A stretch of DNA of 64,000 nucleotides from Hydrangea macrophylla. Taxonomy: Eukaryota; Streptophyta; Magnoliopsida; Cornales; Hydrangeaceae. The DNA lies in assembly GCA_033977485.1 (NCBI GenBank), contig CM066988.1:75569169-75633168 (forward strand). Reading direction: 5' to 3'. Below, piece by piece: positions 1 through 11,125 of this stretch; the first letter of the stretch is position 1, and each line of letters starts with the position of its first letter. Below the pieces are notes generated by a model. It was given only the letters and a program-made list of their open reading frames with translations, did no database searches and was not told where the DNA came from. A program made the position numbers and the translations under genes.

Positions 1-76
1 TTCGAACCTACTAATTGGATCGAATATGTTATTCCGACTTTCTAAGAACTTCATTCTTAAAGAGCCACAGGGGGTA

Positions 77-470
77 TGTTTGGACCACTATTATATTTAT
101 ATGTATTAGTATATAAAGTCATATTATATTATATTATTATATATTATTATAATTGTCCCATGGAAAACCAACTCAAATTGGTTGGTGGTTATTTGAAAAT
201 TACTTGCAGGACAGTTGTCATCATAGAAGTGCATCAAAATTGGTCACTTGAAGATCAATGGTAATGATGAAAATGAAAGTTATTTTGGAGGGAACTTCTA
301 TTAAAAGATTGTATTCAAATTTGAATAGTTAGTTATGTAATTCATCTATAAATAGATGTTTTACACTCCTTGTAATGGGTTCTTGACTAAACAAATGCTC
401 AAATGACTATGTTGTAATTTTTCATTTTACTCTTCGGCCACCATGGCTTTACTGTCCATGCCTTTCTACA
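77..470 (+). repeat. Possible solo LTR (Copia-like), weak
   Basis: This stretch starts TGTTTGG and ends TCTACA. It contains a TATA-like CTATAAATAG near 348-357 followed by T-rich, polyadenylation-like sequence, an arrangement typical of a short plant LTR. The five bases on either side (GGGTA before, TTTTC after) do not match, so there is no target-site duplication. It could equally be ordinary intergenic DNA. The rest of 1-1045 shows no gene or repeat that I can support. Confidence 0.25.
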
Positions 471-1053
471 TTTTCTTTACTTTCTCCTTTACATACAATT
501 CTTAGGAGTAGTTAGTTTAGATTCAATTGTTCTTTATTGGTTTAATTAGTTTAGTTCTTTCATTTGGCTCAGTTTTAATGTTCGAAGTAGATATATAGGT
601 GCTGTTTCGAGATTGTTTGTATTTCCTTTTTCCTTTATGATTATATGTTTATCAAACTATACTTATTTCATCTCACATGATAGAAGTCCTTTTAATTAAG
701 GCATCGAACATTACCACAATCTCCCTGGTGAGGCGCAGTTTGGATATTTATCACACTCACACTAACACATTGGCAATAACTTGCCTGGCACGCTCGCACT
801 TATATAATTCCACATATATCCTTAGAGGAATTTACAAACCAAACAGTGGCCCCCATGCCAAAGTGTATGAGATCCATCAAAATGAATGGTCACGATTTTT
901 CGGTGCACAAATTTAATACACAAATTCGATGACTATAGTATTACTCATCACTAAAAACATAAAATGCCCAAGCTTAGGGTAGAGAAATTCAGTCATCTCA
1001 TCTCTTGCCGCCAGTGTCAAGACAAGTTTTCTTCTTCGTTCGAATCATGGTGA

Positions 1054-1556
1054 CAAGGCCGGTCCTGAGTATTGGAGGCCCGGGATGAACTACTAAAAAG
1101 GAGGCCCTTATACGGGAGTTCGGTGGTAGTGCCCCCGAGGTAATTTTTTGAGGGGTCTATTTATATATAATTGACAATTTTTTTTAGTTACTTATACATA
1201 ATTGACATTTTTTGGGGTCTACTTAATATGAGTCTATTTGTGAAACTTAAATATATATTGTCTGATGTCTTTCAAAATTCTAGAGGGGCCTATTTCTAAA
1301 ATCCAAAAAATTATGACACTAAAAGTGTAATTTTTTAAATTCTAGGGGCTTTTGCTCATGAGTTTTATATACATCTATATGAATATGTATAGTTAATGAC
1401 ACTAAATTAGGCCTTAGGGAAGGTCCAAATGTAAAACACTAAAAAAATCTCATGGTAAAAATATAATTATGAAAATTTCATAGAGGCTTTCAAAATTTTG
1501 TGAACTTTAATAGCCCGGGACGGTTGACTCTTTTGCCTTCCCTTGGGCCGGCCATG
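1054..1556. mobile_element. Non-autonomous hAT-like element
   Basis: A 503-bp element is bounded by a perfect 8-bp direct repeat, CATGGTGA, at 1046-1053 and 1557-1564. Its ends are imperfect inverted repeats: CAAGGCCGGTCC on the left and, read inward from the right on the other strand, CATGGCCGGCCC. CCCGGG occurs a little further in at both ends. An 8-bp target duplication with CA...TG-type ends is the hAT superfamily signature. No transposase is encoded; the interior is AT-rich with short repeated GGGGTCTA and GGGGCCTA stretches. It must be mobilised in trans, if at all. Confidence 0.85.
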
Positions 1557-1614
1557 CATGGTGATCACTCTGGCTCTCCTTTCTCTCTCATAGTAATCAT
1601 CACACACAAATATA

Positions 1615-1638
1615 TGTATATATATATATATATATATA
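1615..1638. repeat. (TA)n microsatellite
   Basis: A TA dinucleotide run lies directly against the Helitron terminus. Helitrons insert between A and T, so a TA run is a natural target. Confidence 0.9.
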
Positions 1639-2720
1639 CTAGTTGGAGCCCTGCGCGTTGCGCAGGAAATTTAATTGTGTCGTTTCGTGTGGTTAAGTGG
1701 TTGTTAAAAGTGTTTAATAAGATGTTAAAACAGTTAAATAAGAAATTGTAAATGTAACTATTTAATCTAAAACTCTTCTTACGGAAGAAGTTGATAATTC
1801 TGACTATCTTATAAATGAGTAGTAAAGGTACCTAATAAAGCGCCACTAAAAATATATGACACAAGTAGGGTATTTCCTCTAAAAAAGGGCATGAATGTGT
1901 TTGTAGACCTTAATTGATATTCGAATATAATCTATAAATCCTAAATTTGAGGGAAGAAGTTGATCAAAATATAAATATTAGTGACCAATTCATAATAGCC
2001 ACTAAAATAGCCACTTTATTTGACATTTTAAATATATCAGAACTTAAATTTTTGCGAAGAAGTTGACTAAAATGTGAAATTAGTGACTAATTCCTAAATA
2101 GCCACTAAAATAGCCACTTTTAAAAACTTTTTTTTAAGTGAATAATAAATATACCAAAACTTGCTGACTTAAATGCAATTACACATATACAATATATGAA
2201 TCCTTAATTTGAGAGAAGAAGTAGACCAAATTGTAAATATTAGTGATCAATTTCTAAATAACCACTAAATAGCCACCTTTTTTTTGACTTTTTTTAAGTG
2301 AATAAAAAATATCCCAAAAATTATTGATCCAAATGTAATTAGACACAAATTGTTGATTGAAACCTCATTTGAGAGAACAAGTTGACCAAATTGTAAATAT
2401 TAGTGACCAATTCCTAAATAGCCACCAAAATAGCTTTGTTAAATTTTTTGAAATGAATAATAAATATCTCAAAAATTGTTGACCCAAATGTAATTGGACA
2501 CAAGATTGTTGATTAAAACTTCATTATTATATTAAATAAAATTTCAAAAACTGACTTGAATATAATTATTTGTCCAAAATGACAGATTTAACCTCACACA
2601 AATCAATATATACTTACGATGTATAGATAGATATATGAGTAATTATGGTATAGTGAACGGCAAAAGAAGAAGTTTATATTTTTTGACGTGCTAACTTATT
2701 CGTTTTTATAATATAGTAGA
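1639..2720 (-). mobile_element. Non-autonomous Helitron (minus strand)
   Basis: Read on the minus strand, the element starts with TCTACTATATTATAAAA (plus 2720 downward), preceded by A. It ends with a GC-rich hairpin and then CTAG, followed by T (plus 1639-1642). The hairpin at 1650-1666 has a 7-bp stem, CCTGCGC/GCGCAGG, and a 3-nt loop, about 7 nt from the CTAG end. TC...hairpin...CTRR inserted between A and T, without target duplication, is the Helitron signature. No Rep/helicase gene is present in its 1082 bp. The interior holds diverged copies of a block built around GACCAATTCCTAAATAGCC and GCCACTAAAATAGCC (about 1950-2450). Confidence 0.85.
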
Positions 2721-2737
2721 TATAGAAATTCAAATTT

Positions 2738-3262
2738 GAAAAGTTGTTAACCAGTCAAACAATATAGAAATTTAAAGTAACATTCTAAATTTACTACTTC
2801 AAAATCAATTATTTTAAAACAAGTTACTTCTTAAATTTGATAATTCGCAAGACCAAGTACACCTTAATTCCGTACATATTAATTGGTTAGATTTTATATC
2901 CTTCGATATGATTGGTCAACATGTGACAACATATATAAATTTGTGCACAAAATTCAATCACATTTCACAACATTATTAGATATATTTAAAAAAATTTGTC
3001 TAGGCATTTCCTCATAAAACAATTAATGTTAGAAATACACATGCAAATAATAAATATATATATGTATGTATAATTCATATATATGTATACATGCACACAC
3101 TTATTTGGGAAATTTGCTGACCAATCAAACAATACAGAAACTTAAATTAACATTATAAATCAAATACTTCAAAATCAACTAATTGAAAAAAGATTACATC
3201 AATTTTAAATATAAAAAAATTGGGAGATCAGTGTAATTTATTCAAACTTAAGTGACTCTGTT
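2738..3262. repeat. Diverged direct repeat of about 130 bp
   Basis: Sequence around 2738-2870 (motifs AACCAGTCAAACAATA and ACTTCAAAATCAA, ending near CAAGTGTACACC-like sequence) recurs in the same orientation at about 3112-3262 (GACCAATCAAACAATACAG, ACTTCAAAATCAACT). The spacer is AT-rich with (TA)n/(GTA)n runs. Probably two decayed pieces of one repeat family; no coding content. Confidence 0.5.
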
Positions 3263-3267
3263 ATGTA

Positions 3268-3430
3268 CACTACAACAAAGTGGGATAGCGACAAAACATT
3301 TACCTTCAAAATGGATTTTCGTCCTCTTTCTTGGCAAATAAATTTTTTTTTCATTGGGAATAACTTCTTTTCCCAACAATAATTTCGTCAATAATTGGTA
3401 CGACTGGCGACGAACTCTTCTTTTCATCGA
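3268..3430 (+). mobile_element. CACTA terminal fragment
   Basis: It begins CACTACAACAAA, the same terminus as the complete CACTA element at 28426. It continues with GCGAC, TTTCGTC and GGCGACGAA motifs like that element's subterminal repeats. No opposite terminus follows before the foldback element at 3435, so this is a truncated end or a small deletion derivative. Confidence 0.6.
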
Positions 3431-3434
3431 TAAA

Positions 3435-3976
3435 GGGGTGAATTATGCTAACACCTTCTCAATTATGACTTTTTTTCAAATACCCTCTGAACTACAAAAC
3501 TCAATAAATTGACCACCTCAACTATCATATTTTTTTCACTAACACTCCTTCAATTATATAGGTTGCCGTCCAAAAAAACCAATACTTTTGTATTGTGTTA
3601 CTGTTACCAATGTATGATCGAAAAATGTTAATAGCATGATATTTGCGTATCTTTTTTGAGTTGTTGAAATGGTTTAAACAAAATTACCTAATATTTTACA
3701 TTCAACAAAGCACAATTATGTGTGCAACAAATGATAATTTTTTGTCCTAAAAATTTCCACAGCTCAAAAGAGATAAACAAAATCATGTAGTTAATATGTT
3801 TGTCTCATATATTGCTCACATGAGACAAAACGTTGGTTTTTGGACAAATTTAAACCGAAGGGGTGTTAGTGAAAAAATGTAATAGTTGAGGGATCAATTT
3901 GTCGAATTTTTTTAGTTAATTAGGGGGGTATTTGAAAAAGTATCATAATTGAGGGGGTATTACTAAAATTTACCCC
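3435..3976. mobile_element. Foldback MITE-like element
   Basis: The two ends are long imperfect inverted repeats. The left end reads GGGGTGAATTATGCTAACAC and then TCTCAATTATGAC. The right end, read on the other strand, gives GGGGTAAATTTTAGTAATAC and then CTCAATTATGATAC. Pairing continues for over 100 bp (TTCACTAACAC...CCTTC on both arms). No coding capacity. The target duplication is short or unclear: TAAA lies on both sides, which does not decide a superfamily. Confidence 0.75.
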
Positions 3977-4526
3977 TAAATTAGATACAGGGTAGATATG
4001 GCCTAATTTAGCTAATCTTATATGAGCTTATGTGCACATCTTCTAATTTACTTTTTCAATATTATTCAAATTTTAAAGACATCTATGTATGTAATTTCTT
4101 TTTTAACGGTAAATCAACATTTTCATTATTAAATTGGAAGTTACACAAAAAATTTGAAACACCCACATAAAGTATGGACATCGCCTAAGAAACACTAACA
4201 TTTTTAAGAAAGTAACGTGTCGCGAATCATGTCATGTCTGACGCACGGACACAACGCTACACTGAACTTTTCTTGTCGATTCAACGTGCTATTTTTTTTT
4301 TTCTTAGAATTTTGTCAAGTCGAAGTATCCGTATCATGCAGCCTCTGTGTCCATGCTCTATGTATATCACATTAAATAAAGTATAATTAGAAATGTATCC
4401 GAAAATCCCTATCTATCAAACTATTTTGTAATAGGTCTACTCTAAGTATCATGTTAGTAATAGATTCAAATCAATGCAAAATCTCCAAATCAACACAAAA
4501 TCCCCCAAATTTGTCTATTTATATGA
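3977..4526. other. Intergenic, nothing recognised
   Basis: AT-rich DNA. The only local feature is a slightly richer patch near 4215-4290 with GTGTCGCGAATCATGTCATG and GACGCACGGACACAACG. I see no supportable gene or element. Confidence 0.4.
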
Positions 4527-4542
4527 CATTTTTACCCCTATA

Positions 4543-4985
4543 TGTATATATAATTAGTCAACACATAAAGATGAGTTGTCCAGTCAGTATACATTTAATA
4601 GATTTTGTATTTAAAGCCCAAATTTCTAGGTAACCATTTTTGGATAATAAATCCCATGATTATAGAGTACACACACATTATCTTACACTAGTGCAATATT
4701 GTTGCATATTGGGTTCTCTGTGTTCTACCCCTATATATATATGTATATATGTATGTATGTATGTATGTATGCATGTATGTACGTATAATCCGTCAACACA
4801 CAAAAGATGAGTTGTATAGTCAATATACATTTCATAGATTTTGTTTTTAAATCTCAAATTTCTAGGCAATTGTTTTTGGATATTAAATCCCATGATTATA
4901 AGAGTACACACAACATTATCTTACCAATATATACAATTAGTGTTAAATTTTACACTGCTGCAATGTTGTTGGGTTCCACATGTGA
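4543..4985 (+). repeat. Two-copy direct repeat (about 4545-4725 and 4783-4985)
   Basis: Both copies carry, in order, AAGATGAGTTGT, ATAGATTTTGT, CAAATTTCTAGG, AAATCCCATGATTATA, GAGTACACAC and GGGTTC. They are separated by a (GTAT)n microsatellite (4744-4782). The copies have diverged by substitutions and small indels. No coding function is visible. Confidence 0.75.
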
Positions 4986-6038
4986 TTAACATGTTAAATT
5001 TCTCACTGCATATTTGTGTCTTATTGGTGTTAATGCTTTGAACTTTATTTGTGTTTTTCCATGACTTTTCATCCTCTGTACACATGTGAATTTTGTCACT
5101 GCAAACATTAAATTAGTCAATACAAACATGACCTACTTTCCATTTTCAAAATGAGTGTGAAAAAAAGTTCAAATCATCTTAGGAAAATGCTATATCCACA
5201 CAGTGAACCATACACTTTTTTCACACATAGCTTTAAATGCTTGTACTTTGTGCTATTTGAATTTTTTACATTTTTTTGTGCCCCACTTACACAGCACATG
5301 GTTCATTCACTGTGTGGATCTAGTAGTGCTCATGATCTTAATAACAAATGAGTGTGAAGTTTTGCACTTTCTTAATATTTTCCCTAACATGGTTGCTAAA
5401 TTTTTCTATTCAACTCGAACAAGTACATTGTAAACAAGTGAGCATTAAATTTCTCACAGTGTCCATTTGTAATATTGTGTGTGTTTAACTTCTCATAGTG
5501 TAAAATTTTACAACCCAATTTTCCAGAATTTGACCAAACCAAAAATTAACACCCATATGAATTTGTTAGGCCACACTGAAAGATTGAATCTTTTTTAGTG
5601 TAAAATTTACCAATCATGTGTAAAATTTGAGTGTAGAATTTACAACTCATGTATAAATTTTAACACCCATATAAAGTTGTTATACCAATCATGTGGGTAT
5701 TGCTATGGTAAGTATGCTAACAATTTTGAGTATAGGATTTAAATTGAGTATGAAATCTGAGTATAAAATTTGAGTGTAAAGTATGAGTTTTTGCAAGGAC
5801 CCAATTTTCTAGAATTTGACCAAACCAAAAATCCAAACCAACGACACCAACCATCACATGAACATTCAACCATAAGAACGACCAAATTACAGGGCTAAAC
5901 TGAAGAAAAAAAAATAGAAAAAAACACGATTGATCAAAAAAGAAAAAAAGAAAAAACCAAAAAAAAAAAATTCCACTACTCCTCCAAACCAAAAACCATT
6001 TATCACTACATGCAGTGTATAATTTATCACTACAAAAA
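4986..6038. other. AT-rich intergenic DNA with small repeats
   Basis: Short motifs such as TGTAAAATTT, TTAACACCCATAT and TTTCTCACTG recur through 5000-5760. A block containing TTGACCAAACCAAAAAT occurs at about 5512-5551 and again at 5799-5838. Poly-A-rich tracts fill 5898-5971. Translated stretches here are low-complexity and I do not regard them as genes. Confidence 0.5.
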
Positions 6039-6345
6039 ACTGCAATCTCGTAGATCAGCCTACTCTTTTGGATCTCCATCCACCTCTCGACCTGTTTCAT
6101 GTACCCGAACTGCCTCCACTTGTCCAGATCCATCACTATTACACCCGTGTTGAAGTAACAAGGTCGCCGACCGACGAACGTGCCGGAGAACCGCTTCTAC
6201 AACCAGAAACTCTCCGTTAAATACTTGCTAAAGTTCAGTGACAGTACTCTGGAGCTCCGATGGTCTCTGTCCCCAAGCTTGTACTCCATAGCTTCGAAAT
6301 ATCATCCACCATTACGAGATCAATATTTATCTTAAAACCTTATCA
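6039..6345 (-). pseudogene. GATL-type GT8 glycosyltransferase gene fragment
   Basis: On the minus strand two colinear blocks are separated by a frameshift. Block 1 (plus 6345 to about 6240) reads DLVMVDDISKLWSTSLG and then TIGAPEYCH. Block 2 (plus about 6238 to 6039) reads NFSKYLTESFW, an in-frame TAG, KRFSGTFVGRRPCYFNTG, VIVMDLDKWRQFGYMKQVER, WMEIQKSRLIYEIA. These match the order and wording of the central part of plant galacturonosyltransferase-like (GATL, PARVUS-related) proteins of family GT8, Golgi enzymes of pectin and xylan synthesis, including the NTGV(M/I)VMDL block. Only about 100 residues of a roughly 350-residue family remain, with one frameshift and one stop. It is a dead fragment. 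I cannot tell whether a TE carried it here. Confidence 0.8.
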
Positions 6346-7024
6346 GATTGAGATTCTAACAACGTTGGGGTTGCATCAAAAGGCAAAGACTAGCAGGCCC
6401 GACGGGATCGGCGCGATCTTGTTGGTGATCAATGGGATCGATGGAATCCAGTAGCAATTAGAGAGAGATATGGTATGATGGGTTTTAAATTGAAAAGGAG
6501 CAAGAGAGAGAAAGATATAGGGTCTGATGGATATTATTTTCAAATTATGAAAACTCTATAATCATGGTATATATTTGGAAAGAGGGAGATTGTTCTCTGT
6601 CTTAATAATATTAATGTATTTGGAATAAATTGGGGGTAATATTGTCTTAATAATATTAATGGACCTATAACTAAATGGTTTTTGGGCCTTGACCTATTAC
6701 ACATTAAATGGAGTTAATATGACTTATTAGTAGTTATCCCAAGTATAATTTATACAAAAAAGAATTTAACTTAATTCACTATTTTAAAAAAAATAATAAA
6801 CTTAGTAAAAAAAAACATATTAATCAAGAGTCTTTTACCAGAAAATCTCTAATTATCAATCAATAGTGGTAAAAGTCCCTCCAAGTGCCTAATGGGATTT
6901 TATTGAACTGATTGACCATTTTTGTGATATAAAACAAGATATTATATCAATCCCTTAAATCACTCTTTTTATTTGATAAGTCAAATTAATTTAATTACTA
7001 GTTCAAAAGATTCTTGTATATACA
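6346..7024. other. Intergenic, nothing recognised
   Basis: About 6370-6455 is more GC-rich (GGCCCGACGGGATCGG, GATCAATGGGATCGATGG) and might be further debris of the gene fragment next to it, but I see no matching protein motif. The remainder is AT-rich with repeated TTAATAATATTAATG. Confidence 0.35.
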
Positions 7025-7052
7025 TACATATATATATATATATATATACATA

Positions 7053-7221
7053 CGGTGGGACTCATAAGTGAATTAGGTTGAGTGAACATACTTAGTGAAC
7101 ATGTTTTTTAGCCTAAAAGAACCTGCGGGTCAGCGGAGCGAGTGGATCAACGGGACAGCCTGCGGGTTCTTTTAGGCAAAAAAACATGTTTACTGGGTAT
7201 GTTCACTTAAGGGCCTGACCG
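7053..7221. mobile_element. Foldback element embedded in (TA)n
   Basis: Arms at about 7081-7128 (AGTGAACATACTTAGTGAAC, GCCTAAAAGAACCTGCGGG) and 7160-7207 are inverted copies with few mismatches around a loop of about 30 bp. A (TA)n run abuts both sides (7025-7052 and 7222-7231). The right terminus read inward begins ACGGTCAGGCCC, close to the terminus GTCAGGCTC of the foldback at 42800-42975. Non-coding. Confidence 0.7.
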
Positions 7222-7288
7222 TATATATATAATCACTTTCTTCTCCAGAATACTCATATCTACACACATACCCCTACACCCATACATA

Positions 7289-7318
7289 TACATACACACA
7301 CACACACACACACACACA
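7289..7318. repeat. (CA)n microsatellite
   Basis: A run of CA dinucleotides just upstream of the outer LTR element. Confidence 0.9.
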
Positions 7319-7326
7319 TGTGTATA

Positions 7327-7949
7327 TGACACACCCAAAATCAGCCCATGCTCGAGCGGTTCTATTCTGCAACTACTGACAAGCATCATCCTGAGTGGTT
7401 TGGTCCACCTGATGCCTCCTGAGCGGTTCATCCATGACCCGGCCAACAGGTCGGGAAGACCGAACATGCACATCCCACCGCGGGAAACAGCTCATCCGTG
7501 CCTACAGGCATGATCCCGAGCATTTCGGGCAGTTTCCTACTCAAGCTAGAAGACTAATGGAAAGTGCAAACTATTTCCTAATCCAATAAGGAAAACCCTA
7601 CAATTAATGCCAATATATGTCAATTAGATTATGTTTCCTTTTCCTTGTACGAGTAGGTATCTTACATCTATAAAAGAGACCTCTCACCCCCCATTGAAGG
7701 GGCTGACTTTTCAGTCTACACAGCACCCTATAGCATTCATCAACATGCCCAGCCGGCCTACGGTAGCTTCAGACTTGTTGGTTCACCACAGGTCTCCGGC
7801 TCTTTTACAGTATAGTGAACGTGCTCACACACAACCGTGGCCGTAGGTTCCATCATTAACAGGGCCGAACCACATACAAAAAACCAGTCTCTCACTCTCT
7901 CTCCCCTTACATTGCTTTAATTTACTTTAACCAAATTTTGGCATCATCA
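7327..7949 (+). repeat. 5' LTR of outer Gypsy element
   Basis: Starts TGACACACCC and ends GGCATCATCA. Its partner is 23817-24439, of identical length. A TATA-like CTATAAAAG lies at 7668-7676, where the LTR promoter would be expected. Three bases (GCT) separate the LTR from the PBS, which is now split by the inner insertion. Confidence 0.92.
7669..7676 (+). promoter_or_regulatory. LTR TATA box
   Basis: TATAAAAG in the 5' LTR; the same motif is kept at 24158-24165 in the 3' LTR. It would mark the start of the R region. Inference from position and motif only. Confidence 0.5.
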
Positions 7950-7954
7950 GCTTG

Positions 7955-10928
7955 TGTGGATATCGCAGTTTTCTTACCCACAGCTTTTATTTTAAAATTC
8001 CTTTAAATTTCAGAACAAATGAGTCGCCACTTAATTTTTTAAGAAAATTAAAAAACCATTTAGAAAGCAAACTGATCTTTTACGAAACCAAAGACAATTT
8101 GGGTCCGGGGATTATGGAATGAAAGGGGAAGGAGCCCGGCGGACTAAAACACCCCCTTTCATCCTATCTCGCGATAGGCCTCTACTCATCATCCTTTTTA
8201 ATCGAATTATTGATCTAAGCATGCCCTCAACTAATACATATATATAAATAATACATTACACAAGCATGTTGAAAAGGGTGCAAAGTTGCTAATCGACAAA
8301 ATATCATTCATAAGCCACATAGTTCAAATAGCAAGCATGATGATGTGCAAATAGGGAACTAAGAAACTTACCCGGGATCCAGCTGCTAATTTAAACATGT
8401 AATGCATACATATAAAATGAACCTAAGAAAAGGTCTCTAATGCATGTAAACACATAAGGCAAGACCTAGTCTAAGGTGTCGCGCATGGAGTCGAAAATCA
8501 AGGAAATCAACAAATGAAATAAACTAGAGAAGAGATGAGAAATTGTACCTCAAATGCGCTACAAAACAAAGATTAGTCCACATGCTTCACATAATAATAT
8601 GATATCAAACAATAAATCCTGATTCCCTAGCTTAGATCTATCAAGCATGAAATCCAACTTTATTCAAATAGCTAGTTCTAATCATAAGCATTAATGTACA
8701 TGAATGAATGAATGTGAACAAGAATAAGACATGGATTTATTCACTAATTTGGGTCACTTATCCTCTAGATTTAAGCTAAATTATCATTATTCAAAGTTTG
8801 ATTTGGGTCCCAAAACATTAGGAGACCACTTGAGTTGAAATAAGTAAGATTAGACAAAAACAGTAGCAGTTTTTTATGAATTACAGAGAGCAGACCAGAT
8901 CTTAAAAAATGGAAACACCATACTTCCAACGGTTGGATCTTAATGCTTTTTGGATATAATATGCCTCTGTGAGTCTAGTTAATAACCCAAAAAGAAAATC
9001 AAGGTTTGAACGGTTAGATCACCGGGAATATGGAAAATACTAGACATCACTCAGGAATTTGCAACTCTCTGTCCAGAGATCTTGTACGATTTTCTAAAAA
9101 TAGCAAAAGGTTGAGAAACACTTAGCTCTTTTTATGGGATCTTCCTGACATATTAAGGTACCTAGAAAAAATTATTAGAAACCCTGAAAACTCAATTAAG
9201 ATTCTGATTTATGAATTTCAAAATGGACTTGCTGTTATGAAATTTCGGACAGAGAGTTGCATGTTTTGAAATCATGAGACCAAACAATCTTAGGCATGGA
9301 ATTTCATCAAAACAAAAATTACAGTGGTAAAACATTGTGTTATTGACACTTTCCCATCGGTTTCACTTGATTCCAATGGTAAGATTTTGAACTAAAAATC
9401 TTTGATCAAAACCGATTTATGAACCTACTGTTTCATTGTCAAACTCAACTTTTATTTGTTAACCCCAACTATTAAACCATGAAGTTGGACTTAAACTAGA
9501 CCATTTTCTCCTACCATTTGATGGTCATTGGAGGCTAAAGACCTTTATATTTGTAGATTTCAAATGAAGTATGAATAGACTTCATGAAATCTCAAGATAA
9601 TGAATCCAAACCATAGAGATGGCCTTGGACTCAAAACTACTTTCTCCTACCATTTGATGGTCATTGGAGATGAAGATATAACTAATACTCATGAGTCTCA
9701 AAGGAATATTGAAAGGATTCCATTAAACATCAAGCTAGAGGACCAAATCATAAATATGGATTTGGATCCATCTATTTGCTTATGAAGTGATGATCAAACT
9801 TTGACTCCCATGTGAAGTATAAGCTTACATGAGATTCAAAACATCAAACTCAAGAGTTTTTAAGAGAGATATTTGAAGATCTCCAAGAATCTCAAAAGAA
9901 AAACATAAACAAAAAAAAAAAAAAAGAAGGATCAAAGAACTAGGAAGCAAGGACTTCCAAGTTTACTCAACAAAACTCTAAAATTTAATCAAGAAAAACT
10001 AAATGACTTAAGGATTAGAAGCTAAAAAAGAAAGAAAACACAATTAAGATTAGAGGGTCACCTCCAAGACTATCCTCAAATTTCTATATTTTGAAGATCT
10101 TCCAAGTTCTTCTTCAAGCTCTCCAAAACTCTCTATCTCTCTCTAATATGTGTTGTTGTAGTAGTAATGATCTCTTGTGTGTATTGTATTTTTTGTTGTG
10201 TATTTTGGTCTATCTCTGCCAAGGAAGATCCTCCTTCTTTTATAGACAAAATTACCAAGTATTTTCAGTGAATTCAGAGTAAAAGACAGGTGTAAATATC
10301 TCATTTGGTGGTACAATCCGTACTTCTTGAAAATAGACAGACTGCTGTACACGGCGGCAGTCAAATCTCTTGCGGCAGTCAGTGGATGGCGCGGCGGCAC
10401 TCCGTGAAAGCCGTGGCGACATTCCATGACTGCCGCGCGGCTCTCAGTAAGTGCCGCGCCAAATTATTGATTGCCGCATTTTTGTCAACCTTACTTGATC
10501 AGTTTTTTGTTTTTATCCGCATACATATACGTATTGTACCACAAAATACGGACTTTAAAAGCAAACGGCAGTCAGAAAATGTCGGCGGCACTCAGTAAAT
10601 GTCGGGCCGGCATTCCGTGACTGCCGTTCGGCACTCACTGAGTGCCGCAAAATACTTCTGTGTGCCGATTTTTGTTGAACTTCCCATTTTAGGTCTTTCT
10701 TTCCTCCTTTTTCTTAAAGAAATTTTTTTTCGAAGATTTTTTCCAAAAGTGATGTCTTATACCTGAATTCTCCTAAATACCTGGTATTTCATTCTGTGAA
10801 AATTTACCGCGTTTGGAGAACTTTCTGAAGAGCTTGGAACACTTCGAATCTTTCGGTCCTTGTCATCATCGGATATGGAGGTGATACTCTCCTTAATTCG
10901 ACGTTTGGTCAAAATCGGGGTGTCTACA
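7955..10928 (-). repeat. Inner element 3' LTR (left copy, 2974 bp)
   Basis: Plus strand starts TGTGGATATCGCAG and ends GGGGTGTCTACA. It carries about 380 bp (9208-9587) that is missing from the right copy. A GC-rich patch at 10350-10660 repeats the word TGCCG/CGGCA (for example CGGCACTC...GAGTGCCG) in inverted pairs. Small open frames in this LTR, shared with the other copy, are LTR sequence and not genes. Confidence 0.9.
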
Positions 10929-10942
10929 ATTTGCCCCTCTTT
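10929..10942 (-). other. Polypurine tract of inner element
   Basis: The minus strand reads AAAGAGGGGCAAAT directly before the TGTAGACACC start of the 3' LTR. A G-rich purine run here is the plus-strand DNA primer site of LTR elements and agrees with minus orientation. Confidence 0.75.
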
Positions 10943-11083
10943 GACAGAGCTTGTGGGGCAACGCGTCCCATAAGTGAATGTCAAAGCCTGTGTGAAGACA
11001 GACCTTTGACCAAACTGTCGGATTAAAGGGAAAAACAAAATGCGTTGCAAAAGGAAGCGAGCGCGTTGAGGAATTCTAATTGG

Positions 11084-11125
11084 TCGTGCTCCATGATGAG
11101 CTGCCTACGTATCCCATCAGGAATC
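11084..11125 (-). repeat. Conserved internal motif, TACGTAGGCAGC type
   Basis: The plus strand reads GCTGCCTACGTATCCC followed by GGAATCAGACC. The same block, GCTGCCTACGTATCCCC with GGAATCAGGTC, occurs at 15658-15686, and a weaker copy lies near 15556. I recognise this block as common in non-coding parts of plant Gypsy-type elements; its role is unknown to me. Confidence 0.55.

Noticed and set aside
5717..6136. A 139-residue protein on the minus strand
   Set aside because: Only the first part matches GATL; the rest is translated poly-A/T tract. It is annotated as a pseudogene fragment instead.
10091..10598. Short open frames repeated at 20290-20901
   Set aside because: They lie in the two LTR copies of the same element, are not conserved as codons, and match no family.
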